DNA of 64,000 nucleotides from Ruegeria arenilitoris (GCF_013030265.1 NZ_WPZQ01000014.1:62001-126000); one strand, 5' to 3'. Numbered from the stretch's first letter, positions 44,058 through 53,502 are shown. Notes: generated by a model from the sequence alone, not told the origin. Made by a program: numbers and translations.

Positions 44058-44587
44058 TGCGTATTCTTATGGCACTGCTCTTTCTGGCGGGCCCGCTTTC
44101 GGCACACCCGCACAGCAAAGTCGAACAGCAAGCCATGCTCTCTATCGATCTCGATCAAGCTGTCCTCAACATACGTATCGTGCCCTCGTATGATGAAGGC
44201 TCTGTAATTTTCGCCCATATTGATCTGGACGGCGACGGAAAAGTCTCCGCTACCGAAGCCACGCAGTTCGGAGAGGAGGTGCTTGCCGCAACAGAGCTTA
44301 TCATCGACGAAACCACAGCCACATTCGACAACCGGTTGGTTACGGTCCCCGATTTTCAGTTCGTTGCTGCAGGCGAAGGAGTTATTGAGGTAAAGGCTAA
44401 TACCCGGTTTCGGAAACTCGACAACGCCAAGCACGTGATAGGCCTCTCGGTCAGATATGAGGGTCTGTCACACGATTGGTTCATCCAGCCTTTCTTCTTT
44501 GGCAAATTGTCCGAAGCTTTCCCCAAGCAAGGCATAGAAAGGTCAGAGAACGGATCGACGCTGACGATCAGATTGTCGGATAAATAA
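44054..44587 (+). CDS. Exported EF-hand-containing protein
   Basis: A 177-residue protein with a signal peptide (MMRILMALLFLAGPLSAHPHS). A canonical EF-hand loop DLDGDGKVSATE (about residues 57-68; acidic at positions 1, 3, 5 and 12 and Gly at 6) indicates Ca2+ binding. The remainder looks like a beta-rich domain (IEVKANTRFRKLDNAKHVIGLSVRY). I do not recognise the family beyond the EF-hand. It is the third gene of the operon; the DUF3500 protein may be its partner. Confidence 0.75.
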   Translation: MMRILMALLFLAGPLSAHPHSKVEQQAMLSIDLDQAVLNIRIVPSYDEGSVIFAHIDLDGDGKVSATEATQFGEEVLAATELIIDETTATFDNRLVTVPDFQFVAAGEGVIEVKANTRFRKLDNAKHVIGLSVRYEGLSHDWFIQPFFFGKLSEAFPKQGIERSENGSTLTIRLSDK

Positions 44588-44634
44588 TGTCAACCGGAAG
44601 AGAGGCAAGACACCGGTCTCGCAGCAGAAATATC

Positions 44635-46488
44635 CTATAGGCACAGATGCCGCCAAGGCGGCACAACACCGCGCGTCTTCTGACGGTCAAGCGAGCTTTC
44701 CGCTTTGGCGCGGAGTTTACTGAGGATGCTTTCAGCCCACTGGCGGCGTGATGCGTCGGTATAATTGTCGAAACGCAATATCTGACGGATCGCATCATCA
44801 TCCATCCCCATCAGGACCATATTGTAAACTGAGGTGCGCACTGAGGGGCTGTGTTTAACCGTGCCAAGGTGCCTTTCGCGTTGTGCCATATCATTCAGAT
44901 AGGGCACCCCCTGAGGCCCCATCAGGCACAACCCGTGGAATACAGTTTGAAATCCGTCTTCGGGATCTCCGTCCGCGATGCGCGCGTCAAGAAAATCAAA
45001 CAGGATCGCGGCCTGGTCCGGCCCAATGATACCGCGCGACGCCATCAGGCCACCGGCCATTTCGCGTCCCAAAGGGGTGGCGACCAATTGGTCGAGACGA
45101 TCGGTGCGCGCAGCGATGTCTTCGGCGGGCTGATCTTCAGCCAGGCGTAGAATCTCAGCATATCGTTGTTTGGATTTTCCAGGCATCGGCCCTTCGCCTG
45201 CCGCGATCAACCGGTCCAGAATTGCATCGACCACTGGCATGAGCACTTCGGGTGGTGCATCGTCCAATACATGATACGCCGTCCTCTGCGGGTCCCCCGG
45301 CGCTGACATCAGTGCCACAAACAAGGGCACATCCGATGGTTTGACGCCACCTCCGGTCAGCTTGCGCAGATAGCTGTTGGCAATCTTGATTCCTTTGGTG
45401 ATTTCTATCGCGTCGCCTGATCCCAGGGCCGTCAGGGCGGCATCATAACGCGCAGTGGCCAATCTCTTGCGCATCTCAGCTTCTCGCTTTCGCAGAGCAT
45501 CCCGCTGATCCCGGCTCAGATCAGCGTAAGCCTCGAAACTTGGTAAAACAATGTCACCGGGCAGAACAGCTTGATAGAGGACCACGCGCGACAGGTCGGG
45601 AACGGGGCTGGCCAGTGAAACCATTTCTTTGGGTGGAGCGAGCGAAAGGCCCAAATCAAGCCCATTGCCATCCTCCGAAAAGAACACCATCGGCACGGAC
45701 AGTTTGTTACGAAATCCCGTTGTTGTCCGGTATGATAACCGCAGATTGTCTCCGTTGCGCAGGAACAGTTCGGTACGTTTGTCATCCCGGACCTGGCCCG
45801 GAGCATCACCCGGCAGATCATAGCCCTGGATCACCACGTCAATCTGTTCTGCCATAGGCACTTCTGCAAAGCAGTAACCGTCCAGTTCAGCCTCGGCAAT
45901 CGCGATGCGCAAGGCTGATGAGGCCTGATTTAGCGGCCACGGGCACAAACCGATCCCTGCCGGAACGAGCCCCCAGGTGGCAGAACCGGCAGGAGGTGTA
46001 GCGGGGTCGCCCTCTTTGATCCGCTCAAAACGGCCAAGCACCACCTGAATATCCGGTGATGACATCAACAACTCGGCACAGGTTTGACCGCATCGGTCGG
46101 CGTTGGAATACAGCCCAACAACCAATCCCTGAGCCTTTGCCCCGGACAAAGGCACATCCTCGGCGACCGCAAGTGGAAGAGCTTTGTCGACTTGTTGGTT
46201 GTGATAGATCGGAACTACATACATCACCCCAGCGACCAGCGCCGCGCTTAGCCCAAAGAGAACCAACCCGTGCGCCCGCCGGAACCCCGGCAAATGACGC
46301 AGCACTGTTCGGATGAGCAGGTAAATCCCCAGAATCCCGGTGGGAATCGGCACATACATCAGGGCCACTGCCAAAGGTATGCCAACCATGCTGAGCATGA
46401 GCACGATCAAAAGACCCTGCCCCGCTTCGGACAATACAATTGCAGACAGAACAACGCCGACGCCGAACAACGCCCACAACCATTTCAT
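44635..46488 (-). CDS. Large membrane protein with periplasmic helical-repeat region, unrecognised
   Basis: A 617-residue protein. Roughly four transmembrane segments lie in the first ~100 residues. A long soluble part follows: a cysteine-containing globular section (~110-260), a beta-rich part (~215-330), and an alpha-helical C-terminal half (~330-600) whose pattern of helices with PLFVALMSAPGD, AILFDFLDARIADGD and RQILRFDNYTD suggests HEAT-like repeats. No family is recognised. GGAG lies nine bases before the ATG at 46488. It is monocistronic and convergent with the EF-hand operon. Confidence 0.7.
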   Translation of the reverse strand: MKWLWALFGVGVVLSAIVLSEAGQGLLIVLMLSMVGIPLAVALMYVPIPTGILGIYLLIRTVLRHLPGFRRAHGLVLFGLSAALVAGVMYVVPIYHNQQVDKALPLAVAEDVPLSGAKAQGLVVGLYSNADRCGQTCAELLMSSPDIQVVLGRFERIKEGDPATPPAGSATWGLVPAGIGLCPWPLNQASSALRIAIAEAELDGYCFAEVPMAEQIDVVIQGYDLPGDAPGQVRDDKRTELFLRNGDNLRLSYRTTTGFRNKLSVPMVFFSEDGNGLDLGLSLAPPKEMVSLASPVPDLSRVVLYQAVLPGDIVLPSFEAYADLSRDQRDALRKREAEMRKRLATARYDAALTALGSGDAIEITKGIKIANSYLRKLTGGGVKPSDVPLFVALMSAPGDPQRTAYHVLDDAPPEVLMPVVDAILDRLIAAGEGPMPGKSKQRYAEILRLAEDQPAEDIAARTDRLDQLVATPLGREMAGGLMASRGIIGPDQAAILFDFLDARIADGDPEDGFQTVFHGLCLMGPQGVPYLNDMAQRERHLGTVKHSPSVRTSVYNMVLMGMDDDAIRQILRFDNYTDASRRQWAESILSKLRAKAESSLDRQKTRGVVPPWRHLCL

Positions 46489-46639
46489 ACAGACCACTCC
46501 AACAGCTTTTTTGGGTAAATCTGGATGGCAATCTGGGCCACAGTACGGCGAAGTTTCTATAAATCTCGTTTCGCAGCCATTGTTGATCAGCGCAGTCAGC
46601 TAAACGCTGGTATGGCTCGAGTCCACGAACCGACCAGAT

Positions 46640-47176
46640 TCAAGCCTGCGATCCGTTTTCGCCTTTGTCCTTCTGGTTGTCAGAGTTAACCGAGCGGAAC
46701 AGAGCGGCCAACAACGGACCTGCCAGTCCTCCCATCAGCGCGCCCAGAGGATCGCGGATGATCTGGCGAACGCCGTCGGCGATATCCGTTATTTCATCAA
46801 AAGCCTCTTCCAGATCGGCTTCTATGTCGGCAATCGCTATATCCCGTACCTCTACCAGAGGCTCCAGTTCCGACTCGGCGGTCATACGCATCGCGACCAG
46901 GACCAGAATTCCCGCTATGACGAACTCGCCAGCGGCAAGGATAAGCCCCGCATTTGCATTCCCGACATGCTCGGCAATCACAAAGAATACGGCGACGTTA
47001 AGCATGATGATCCCGATCCCCGCAAGCAGCCCCGCAGCTGCAAGCATACCCGTCTGCATCCTGAGTACCGCAAAGCGTCTTCGGCTGATTGTCTTTTCGG
47101 CCCGAAACGCAATGTTGGCGTTGCGGCCAATGCGGCGCGTGCTACGGCTGATTTCTTTGCGCAACGAATAGCTCAT
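46640..47176 (-). CDS. DUF1469-like (holin-X type) membrane protein
   Basis: A 178-residue protein. A basic N-terminal region is followed by two adjacent transmembrane segments (about 44-66 and 78-95) and a helical, acidic C-terminal half. This layout matches the DUF1469/phage-holin-X family, usually found next to DUF883 proteins in stress-related membrane operons and not a true phage lysis gene. It lies 10 bases downstream of a small DUF883-like gene, which supports that reading. Confidence 0.7.
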   Translation of the reverse strand: MSYSLRKEISRSTRRIGRNANIAFRAEKTISRRRFAVLRMQTGMLAAAGLLAGIGIIMLNVAVFFVIAEHVGNANAGLILAAGEFVIAGILVLVAMRMTAESELEPLVEVRDIAIADIEADLEEAFDEITDIADGVRQIIRDPLGALMGGLAGPLLAALFRSVNSDNQKDKGENGSQA

Positions 47177-47186
47177 GATGACCCTT

Positions 47187-47462
47187 TCACTTCGATGTAC
47201 GTCCAAGGAGGAAACCGGCGGCGAATGCACCGACAATCGTCAGACGCGGGTAACGTTGTTGAAACCTCTCCAGTTCTTCCGAAATCTCAGGCCAGAGTGT
47301 TTCGAGATCGCCCAGCTGCGACATTGGTTCATCGCCGTTTGGAGGGTCATCATCGGGTGGCTCACCGGTCTCTGCGCCGGGCGAAGTCTTGGTTTTTCGG
47401 GTCTCAGCCAGTTTCGCCCTTAGGTCTTCAAGCTCTTCTAGAAGCTCAGCTTTTGTCGCCAT
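47187..47462 (-). CDS. DUF883/ElaB-like small membrane protein
   Basis: A 91-residue protein: an N-terminal coiled helix (KAELLEELEDLRAKLAETRK), an acidic Pro-rich linker, another helix, and one C-terminal membrane segment (LTIVGAFAAGFLLGRTSK). The Gly-Arg ending after the membrane helix is typical of DUF883/YqjD/ElaB proteins, which tether ribosomes or coat the inner membrane in stationary phase. It pairs with the holin-X-like gene downstream. Confidence 0.65.
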   Translation of the reverse strand: MATKAELLEELEDLRAKLAETRKTKTSPGAETGEPPDDDPPNGDEPMSQLGDLETLWPEISEELERFQQRYPRLTIVGAFAAGFLLGRTSK

Positions 47463-47621
47463 ATTTTGTCCGTCCGAAATTAGAAAAAGGTGAATATCTG
47501 TCCTTTCGTAACACATTTCCAAGAAACGGTACTGATACGATTGATAGCCTCTCAGCCCCGAGGTCTTTTGGTCCGAATGTGTGGAAAACTTCGATGCGCT
47601 AAGCAGATCATCAACCAAGGA

Positions 47622-48482
47622 ATGGTCTCATTGGCGCAAATTGGCGTTTGCAGATTTACCAAATTCCACACGACGTTAATCATCTCAGGAGATCTCGCCA
47701 AGGGGCGGCGTGAACAGTTTTATAACGGTCGTCCTCTACTGCGTTATCCGTCAAGTCCGGTAGAAAACGCCAACTGGACTAACAAGTGGAAAGGGCCGAA
47801 CAGCTTGCAACGAATATACGACGCCGATCAGCTTCCTTTTGCGTTGAAAAGCACTGAGTTGGACTTTCTGACACTCTTGGAAGATGGATACAGACCACCA
47901 ATTGCATTCAAGAGTTGGGCGCATCTTGAAAACTGGTGCTCGACGCAGCCGGAGCTCGTGTCAGTCAAAGTTGGCCGAAGATTTGAGAACAGCACCAGAT
48001 ATCTAACCGGAAAAGTCCGAATCCCATCTAACAATGGCAGCTTGTTCTACTCTCAGCTTTGGGTTCGTGCATCTTATTCACTTTACCGGAAAGCTATGTT
48101 GGAAGTCATCAAGGAGTCAGAGGATTTTGATCACCCGCTACCCACGCACAATGTGGATCATATGGTTTCCAAATCCTGGCTGGAAAAATATTGGGGAAAA
48201 GATGCTGTGGTCAACGTGGTCTTTTCGGAGAAACGTATAAACCAAAGGGTTGGCTCACTTATTGAAACCAGACTACCGAGCCCTTCCTTCGGCACAACAT
48301 CTGTGTCACTGAATGCCATAAGTCTCGCGAAACTGTTTTATGACAACGATCAAGATTCCAGCGACATCAACGAAATCCTGCAGGAAGCATTCTCCAGATT
48401 TCTGGTCTCTCCGGAAATAGATCAAATGTTGAATGACATTGGTCGCGAGTTGCTGCCGGGGTTTTGCAGGCAACGAAAATGA
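47622..48482 (+). CDS. Orphan protein with an HNH-like nuclease motif, unrecognised
   Basis: A protein of about 286 residues; the frame continues upstream to 47490, but the ATG at 47622 has AAGGA directly adjacent and a TTG at 47634 has it at nine bases. Residues ~176-212 resemble an HNH endonuclease core: HNVDHMVSKSW, then VNVVFSEKRINQRVGS, giving D-H, N and N spacing. The rest has no recognised family. Its base composition looks AT-richer than the surrounding genes, and it stands alone, suggesting horizontal acquisition. Function is unknown. Confidence 0.6.
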   Translation: MVSLAQIGVCRFTKFHTTLIISGDLAKGRREQFYNGRPLLRYPSSPVENANWTNKWKGPNSLQRIYDADQLPFALKSTELDFLTLLEDGYRPPIAFKSWAHLENWCSTQPELVSVKVGRRFENSTRYLTGKVRIPSNNGSLFYSQLWVRASYSLYRKAMLEVIKESEDFDHPLPTHNVDHMVSKSWLEKYWGKDAVVNVVFSEKRINQRVGSLIETRLPSPSFGTTSVSLNAISLAKLFYDNDQDSSDINEILQEAFSRFLVSPEIDQMLNDIGRELLPGFCRQRK

Positions 48483-48522
48483 CCGCGACGACATCTGACA
48501 ATTTGCTGTGGTTCTGAAACTG

Positions 48523-48553
48523 AAAAGGCCGCAGCGGTTATCGCAGCGGCCTA
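48523..48553 (-). terminator. Terminator after dapD
   Basis: AGGCCGC-A-GCG pairs with CGC-A-GCGGCCT around a 5 nt loop; on the minus strand CCTTTTCAG follows. It lies 28 bases past the dapD stop and faces the convergent HNH-like gene. Confidence 0.75.
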
Positions 48554-48580
48554 TCTTAGATTACTTGGCTTGTGCTTTGG

Positions 48581-49408
48581 TCAGTCCCGCAGCAATTCGT
48601 TGATACCGGTCTTGGAACGGGTCTTCTCGTCAACACGCTTCACGATAACCGCGCAATACAGGCTGACGTTGTTCTTGGACGGCATCGAGCCCGCAACAAC
48701 CACCGAATAGGGCGGTACTTCACCATACATGACCTCACCGGTTTCACGATCGACGATCTTGGTGGACTTGCCGATGAAGACGCCCATGCCCAGAACCGAG
48801 CCCTCGCGGACGATGCAGCCTTCGACCACCTCTGACCGGGCACCAATAAAGCAATTGTCTTCGATGATGGTCGGACCAGCCTGCATCGGTTCAAGAACAC
48901 CGCCGATACCGACGCCGCCGGACAGGTGTACATTTTTGCCGATCTGGGCGCACGAACCAACGGTGGCCCACGTGTCGACCATGGTGCCTTCGTCGACATA
49001 GGCACCGAGGTTTACGAAGGACGGCATCAGAACGACGCCGGGGGCTACATAGGCCGATTTGCGGACCACACAGTTCGGAACCGCGCGGAAGCCTGCGGCG
49101 CGCCACTGGTTTTCACCCCATCCGGCGAACTTGCTGTCCACCTTGTCCCACCAGCCGCCGTCTTGCGGACCACCGGTCTGGATTTCCATGTCCTTGATGC
49201 GGAAGCCCAGCAGAACCGCTTTCTTGGCCCACTGATTTACATGCCAGTCGCCGCTTTCCAGCTTTTCCGCCACACGCAGCGAGCCGCTGTCCAGTGCGTT
49301 CAGCGTATCTTCGATGGCTTCGCGCTGCTCACCGGTGGTTGCGGGCGTGATGGTATCCCGTGCCTCCCAGGCGGCTTCGATTGCTGTTTCCAGTTGCGCG
49401 TTGGACAT
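48581..49408 (-). CDS. dapD: Tetrahydrodipicolinate N-succinyltransferase
   Basis: DapD adds succinyl from succinyl-CoA to tetrahydrodipicolinate in the succinylase branch of lysine/diaminopimelate synthesis. The 275-residue protein is of normal length and has the left-handed hexapeptide-repeat beta helix ([50 protein letters not shown], in pieces) after an alpha-helical N-domain. It matches dapE in this window. Confidence 0.96.
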   Translation of the reverse strand: MSNAQLETAIEAAWEARDTITPATTGEQREAIEDTLNALDSGSLRVAEKLESGDWHVNQWAKKAVLLGFRIKDMEIQTGGPQDGGWWDKVDSKFAGWGENQWRAAGFRAVPNCVVRKSAYVAPGVVLMPSFVNLGAYVDEGTMVDTWATVGSCAQIGKNVHLSGGVGIGGVLEPMQAGPTIIEDNCFIGARSEVVEGCIVREGSVLGMGVFIGKSTKIVDRETGEVMYGEVPPYSVVVAGSMPSKNNVSLYCAVIVKRVDEKTRSKTGINELLRD

Positions 49409-49527
49409 GGGGCTACTCCCTGCAGAATCTGTTCACGTTGGTTTGGCCTATATGAGAGCCGGAACCAAGGCGCAATGCGACGCAGATTGACCGCTTTGCG
49501 GCTGATCCTAAGAGCAATTGGGGAAAA

Positions 49528-50127
49528 TCAGCTTGCGCGACGGATATGGCGAACCAAAATCGCGGTCGCGGTGGCCGCATCGCGACGCTTCATCGCCTGC
49601 ACGATGGCTGCATGATCCGCATCTGCACGCTGTGCCCATCGTTGGCGCCAGTGTGCAAACAGATGCCGGGCGCTGGCGATATGCAGATCATCAATCGTGT
49701 GCAAAAGACGCGGCCTGGCACAGGGTGTCAAAATGGCCCGGTGAAAAATCCGGTTCCTGGTCTCCCACGTCGGCATATCCTGCGCTTCGTCACACGCGAC
49801 GCGGGCGTCGTCCGCCAGCTTAAGTGCTGACGGCGTCAAATTCTGGATCGAATGCTGCAGTGCCAGGGTTTCAAGCGCGACCCGCATCTCGATGACTTCG
49901 CGAACCTCTGCAGGATCCAAGGCCGTGACCCGCATCCCGCGCCGCGGTTCGCTGCGGGCCAGTCCTCGCGCCTCAAGCCGCAACAAGGCCTCGCGCACCG
50001 GGACATGGCTGGTCTCGAAAGCGCGTGCAATATGGTCTTGCCGCAGCTTTTCTCCTGCTGGCAGGTCGCCGGTCACTATGCGTTGGCTCAGAGTATCAAA
50101 GATGGAATCGGCGATGGTCGCAGTCAT
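49528..50127 (-). CDS. GntR family (FCD) transcriptional regulator
   Basis: A 199-residue regulator: winged helix (SIFDTLSQRIVTGDLPAGEKL..., HVPVREALLRLEARGLARSEPRRGMRV) and an FCD ligand domain with histidines (NRIFHRAIL, HLFAHW) that could bind a metal. It lies directly downstream of the threonine/serine dehydratase gene, which may be its target. The ATG at 50127 lacks a clear ribosome site; TATAAT sits just upstream at 50131-50136, which fits a promoter element poorly placed for a leader. Confidence 0.85.
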   Translation of the reverse strand: MTATIADSIFDTLSQRIVTGDLPAGEKLRQDHIARAFETSHVPVREALLRLEARGLARSEPRRGMRVTALDPAEVREVIEMRVALETLALQHSIQNLTPSALKLADDARVACDEAQDMPTWETRNRIFHRAILTPCARPRLLHTIDDLHIASARHLFAHWRQRWAQRADADHAAIVQAMKRRDAATATAILVRHIRRAS

Positions 50128-50172
50128 GGGATTATAGATAAAATCCCACGACGCGACCCTCAAGGCGATAAT

Positions 50173-51090
50173 TCAGGCACTTAACGGATCTGGGGCAATG
50201 TTGCCGCCACAGATCAATACGGCGACCCGTTCGCCCGGTTCTGGCTGGTAAGCGCCGGATGTCAGCGCAGCCAGAGCGGTCGCTCCGGCAGGTTCGACAA
50301 GTATGCGATGCGCCTGCCACAACTTGTCCTGCGCATCAGCAATGGCCTCATCCGATACAAGTACAGACGTCATCCCCTGCGCCAGTTCAAAGCAAATCTG
50401 ACCAATCCGCCGAGCGCCCAAAGCGTTCGCCGCGATCCCCGAAACCGAGACATCAATGGGCTCGCCGGCTTGCAATGCCGAATTCAGGGCACAGGAGGTT
50501 TCCGGTTCAACGGCGACAATCTTGCGCGCGCCCTGAAACCAAGCCAAAGCCCCCGCAATCAACCCGCCGCCACCGACAGCGACCAGCACTGTGTCCGCCT
50601 GAAGGCCTTGTGCCTCCCACTCGGCAAAACAGGTGCCCTGCCCCGCCACAGTGGCAGGTGCATCATAGGCATGAATCTGCATCGCCCCGCTTGCCTCTTC
50701 ATGCGCGCGCGCCATGGTCAGCGCGTTGGCATATTCGCCGGAAACAACGCTTAGGTCTGCACCGATCCGTTCGATCAACCCGATCTTTGAAGGCCCCGCC
50801 AGCTCAGGCACAAAAATCTTCGCAGGATGGCCAAGCGCCCGCGCGGCATAAGCAGCGGCAGCTCCATGGTTACCACCGGATGCGGCCACAACACCTGCTG
50901 CCGGCACATCAAGGCTCAACAATGTGTTGAACGCTCCGCGCGCCTTAAAGCTGCCGGTGTGCTGCATGTGCTCCAGCTTCATTTCAATCGGGTAATCCAG
51001 ACCCAATGACTGACTTTGCATAACCGGCGTGATCTGCGCATGACCATTGATGCGATCAGCCGCCGCCAAAATTTCCGCTTTCCAATCCAT
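50173..51090 (-). CDS. Threonine/serine dehydratase (PLP fold II)
   Basis: A 305-residue enzyme of the serine/threonine dehydratase group. The PLP lysine lies in GSFKARGA, the phosphate loop is VGGGGLIAGAL and the end has CGGNIAPD. It lacks the regulatory ACT domain of biosynthetic IlvA, so it is catabolic or a racemase-like member. The likely regulator is the GntR gene downstream. It is divergent from the LOG-family gene. Confidence 0.9.
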   Translation of the reverse strand: MDWKAEILAAADRINGHAQITPVMQSQSLGLDYPIEMKLEHMQHTGSFKARGAFNTLLSLDVPAAGVVAASGGNHGAAAAYAARALGHPAKIFVPELAGPSKIGLIERIGADLSVVSGEYANALTMARAHEEASGAMQIHAYDAPATVAGQGTCFAEWEAQGLQADTVLVAVGGGGLIAGALAWFQGARKIVAVEPETSCALNSALQAGEPIDVSVSGIAANALGARRIGQICFELAQGMTSVLVSDEAIADAQDKLWQAHRILVEPAGATALAALTSGAYQPEPGERVAVLICGGNIAPDPLSA

Positions 51091-51168
51091 TCTCGTCTTT
51101 CCGTGACTGGCACTCTGCCCGCGAACCCTATAGCTGTTTTAAAAACACGCAAGCAGGGATCCCCAGCA

Positions 51169-52011
51169 ATGAGAGAAGACCGCCTCAGCCCCTTCCGCGA
51201 CGCTCAGACCGACCGCTCGACCGCAAGCGAAGTACCGGACACGCCGCAAACCCGCTCGTCTGCCTATCGCCTTGCCTTTGCCGATGATGATTTTCTGTGC
51301 CGGGACGAACTGCGCCCGGTACGCCTGCAGCTGGAATTGCTGAAACCTGAAATGATCATGAGCGAGCGCGAAATCACCTCGACTATCGTCATGTTTGGTG
51401 GTGCCCGCATTCCCGAGCCTTCTCAAAAGCACACCGCACGCACTGAAACGCTGGCAGGCCTTTCCACGTATTATGACGAAGCGCGCGAATTCGCCCGGCT
51501 GATGACCGAAAAATCCAATGAAAGCGGATGCCGTGAGAACGTGATTGTCACCGGCGGTGGACCCGGCGTTATGGAGGCAGGCAACCGTGGTGCACAGGAT
51601 GCCGGTGGCTGTTCGATCGGGTTGAATATCGTTCTGCCGCATGAACAGGCGCCGAACGAATATGTCACCCCGGAACTAAGCTTCAACTTCCACTATTTCG
51701 CGATCCGCAAGATGCATTTCCTGATGCGCGCGCGCGCCATCACCATCTTCCCCGGTGGTTTCGGCACTATGGATGAGCTTTTTGAATCCCTGACCCTGAT
51801 CCAGACCGGTCGCATGGAGCGCGTACCGTTCCTGCTGTTCGGGCGCGAATTCTGGGAAAAGGTAATCAACTGGGAAGCACTGGCTGACGCTGGCACGATC
51901 TCGGACGAAGATCTCGACCTGTTCCGTTTTGTCGATACCGCACAAGAGGCGGTAGACATTATCGAAAACTGGGAACCAGCCCCGCCACGCGATGTCATTC
52001 CGGGACGTTAA
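51169..52011 (+). CDS. LOG family protein (Rossmann, YgdH/PpnN-like)
   Basis: A 280-residue protein. GGGPGVMEAGNRGA and FPGGFGTMDELFE are the two signature motifs of LOG proteins, which hydrolyse nucleoside 5'-monophosphates to base and ribose 5-phosphate (cytokinin activation in plants, PpnN in bacteria). The N-terminal ~75 residues are an extension typical of the longer bacterial group (TIGR00730-related). It is three bases upstream of the cystathionine lyase-like gene, so they are probably cotranscribed. Confidence 0.9.
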   Translation: MREDRLSPFRDAQTDRSTASEVPDTPQTRSSAYRLAFADDDFLCRDELRPVRLQLELLKPEMIMSEREITSTIVMFGGARIPEPSQKHTARTETLAGLSTYYDEAREFARLMTEKSNESGCRENVIVTGGGPGVMEAGNRGAQDAGGCSIGLNIVLPHEQAPNEYVTPELSFNFHYFAIRKMHFLMRARAITIFPGGFGTMDELFESLTLIQTGRMERVPFLLFGREFWEKVINWEALADAGTISDEDLDLFRFVDTAQEAVDIIENWEPAPPRDVIPGR

Positions 52012-52014
52012 ACC

Positions 52015-53118
52015 ATGAAGACACCCAAAACCGGCGAGATGCTCCACCTGCGCGGCAATGCACTGGACAAAGGTGAACCTGTGGCCCTGCCGCTGACGCA
52101 AAGCAGCATGTTTCACCTACCCGGAGCGCCAGATGGACATGCGACTTACGGGCGGGTTGATAACCCTACATGGGTGCATCTGGAACACGTACTGTCCCAT
52201 CTGGAAGACGCACCCTGCCTGACTTTCCCGTCCGGAATGGGTGCGATTTCGGCGGCGTTGTTTGCCACCGTCACAGCCGGTTCGCGCATTCTGATCCCCT
52301 CAGACGGTTATTATGTAACCCGCTTGCTGGCGGATCGGTTTTTGTCACGGTTAGGTGTTTCGGTCGAGGAACGCGCAACAACCGAATTCAGCACCGGCGG
52401 TTTCGAAGGGTTTGATGTGGTCTTTGTCGAAAGCCCCTCAAACCCAGGTCTGGATATGATTGATCTTGCCGCAGTTGCGGCTGAGGTTCGCGCTGCCGGC
52501 GGGACCACCATCGCCGACAACACGACCATGACCCCGCTGGGCCAGCGCCCGCTGGATCTGGGTATCGATGTCGTGGTCGCCTCGGACACCAAAGCCATGG
52601 GTGGGCATTCCGATCTGTTAATGGGGCACGTGGCCAGTCGAAACACCCAGATCATGGAACGGGTCGAGGAATGGCGACGCGTTTCCGGTGCGATCCCGGG
52701 TCCGCACGAGGCTTGGTTGTTGCACCGCGGACTGGAAACGCTGGATGTACGGTTCGATCGCATGTGTTCTTCGGCACAAGTGCTGGCTGAACGGCTTGCC
52801 ACACATGCTGAAGTGAAACAAATCCGCTACCCGGGATTGCAGGATGACCCCGCGCATTCGCTTGCGAAATCGCAAACTTCACGCTTTGGATTTCTGCTGA
52901 GCCTGACTCTCGAAAACGAAGCAAAGGCCGAGCAGTTCATCAATACCTGCCCGCTGCTTCGCCCCGCCACATCCTTTGGAGGTGTCCACAGTTCAGCAGA
53001 ACGTCGCGCGCGCTGGGGCGATGAAGTGGATCCTGCTTTCGTCCGTTTGTCGGTTGGCTGCGAACCGGTTGAGGAGCTGTGGCAGGCCATGAAGACCAGC
53101 CTTGATACTTTGGCCTAG
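52015..53118 (+). CDS. Cys/Met metabolism PLP enzyme (cystathionine gamma-lyase-like)
   Basis: A 367-residue PLP-dependent enzyme. YGRVDNPT, the phosphate site FPSGMGAISA, NTTMTPLGQRPLDLGIDVVVASDTKAMGGHSDLLMG with the PLP lysine, and the C-terminal RLSVGCE are all typical. Whether it cleaves cystathionine, methionine or homocysteine cannot be read from the sequence. It shares an operon with the LOG gene. Confidence 0.9.
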   Translation: MKTPKTGEMLHLRGNALDKGEPVALPLTQSSMFHLPGAPDGHATYGRVDNPTWVHLEHVLSHLEDAPCLTFPSGMGAISAALFATVTAGSRILIPSDGYYVTRLLADRFLSRLGVSVEERATTEFSTGGFEGFDVVFVESPSNPGLDMIDLAAVAAEVRAAGGTTIADNTTMTPLGQRPLDLGIDVVVASDTKAMGGHSDLLMGHVASRNTQIMERVEEWRRVSGAIPGPHEAWLLHRGLETLDVRFDRMCSSAQVLAERLATHAEVKQIRYPGLQDDPAHSLAKSQTSRFGFLLSLTLENEAKAEQFINTCPLLRPATSFGGVHSSAERRARWGDEVDPAFVRLSVGCEPVEELWQAMKTSLDTLA

Positions 53119-53502
53119 TTACTTTTTCGGCTCACGCAGTTCTTTGAAAACGTAGATCGGCAGCACCACGCTGGCGATCAACGCCCCCAGCCAGACTAGC
53201 AATGTGGCGGCCAGCAGGTTCGAGATGCCACCAACCGTCAGACCGGCGGTAATCCAATCCGTCACCAGCAGACCTACGAACGTCACGATTAGGGCAATAC
53301 CACCTTTGATCGCTGGTGCTTTCTTCTCTCCCAGCTTCAGGATCAGCGGCTCTGCAATGACCTGAACAACGGTAAAGACAAGCACTACCACGATGAACGA
53401 CAGGGGCCGGATCGAAAACCCGGACAGCAACAGCATCGCCAGCAACAGGCCAACAGCATTCCCGGCCAACAGGGCCAGAGCGGACTTAATTCTGCGCGAC
53501 AT
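53119..53502 (-). CDS. Four-helix small membrane protein (phage_holin_4_2-like)
   Basis: A 127-residue, very hydrophobic protein with four transmembrane segments. The pattern (LSFIVVVLVFTVVQVIAEPLILKLGEKKAPAIKGGIALIV) matches the holin superfamily IV type, which is widespread in chromosomes and not necessarily phage-related. No phage genes surround it. The ATG at 53502 has GGAG about 12 bases upstream; a start at 53526 is an alternative. It converges with the cystathionine lyase-like gene. Confidence 0.75.
   Translation of the reverse strand: MSRRIKSALALLAGNAVGLLLAMLLLSGFSIRPLSFIVVVLVFTVVQVIAEPLILKLGEKKAPAIKGGIALIVTFVGLLVTDWITAGLTVGGISNLLAATLLVWLGALIASVVLPIYVFKELREPKK

Noticed and set aside
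46025..46531. Minus-strand open frame overlapping the start of the 617-residue membrane protein
   Set aside because: It is a shifted frame of the membrane segments and periplasmic part; composition is not protein-like.
46640..47176. Phage remnant suggested by the holin-like proteins here and at 53119-53502
   Set aside because: No phage structural, lysis or integration genes are near. Both families are usual chromosomal membrane proteins.
48926..49615. Plus-strand open frame antisense to dapD
   Set aside because: It mirrors the hexapeptide repeats of dapD and has no independent support.
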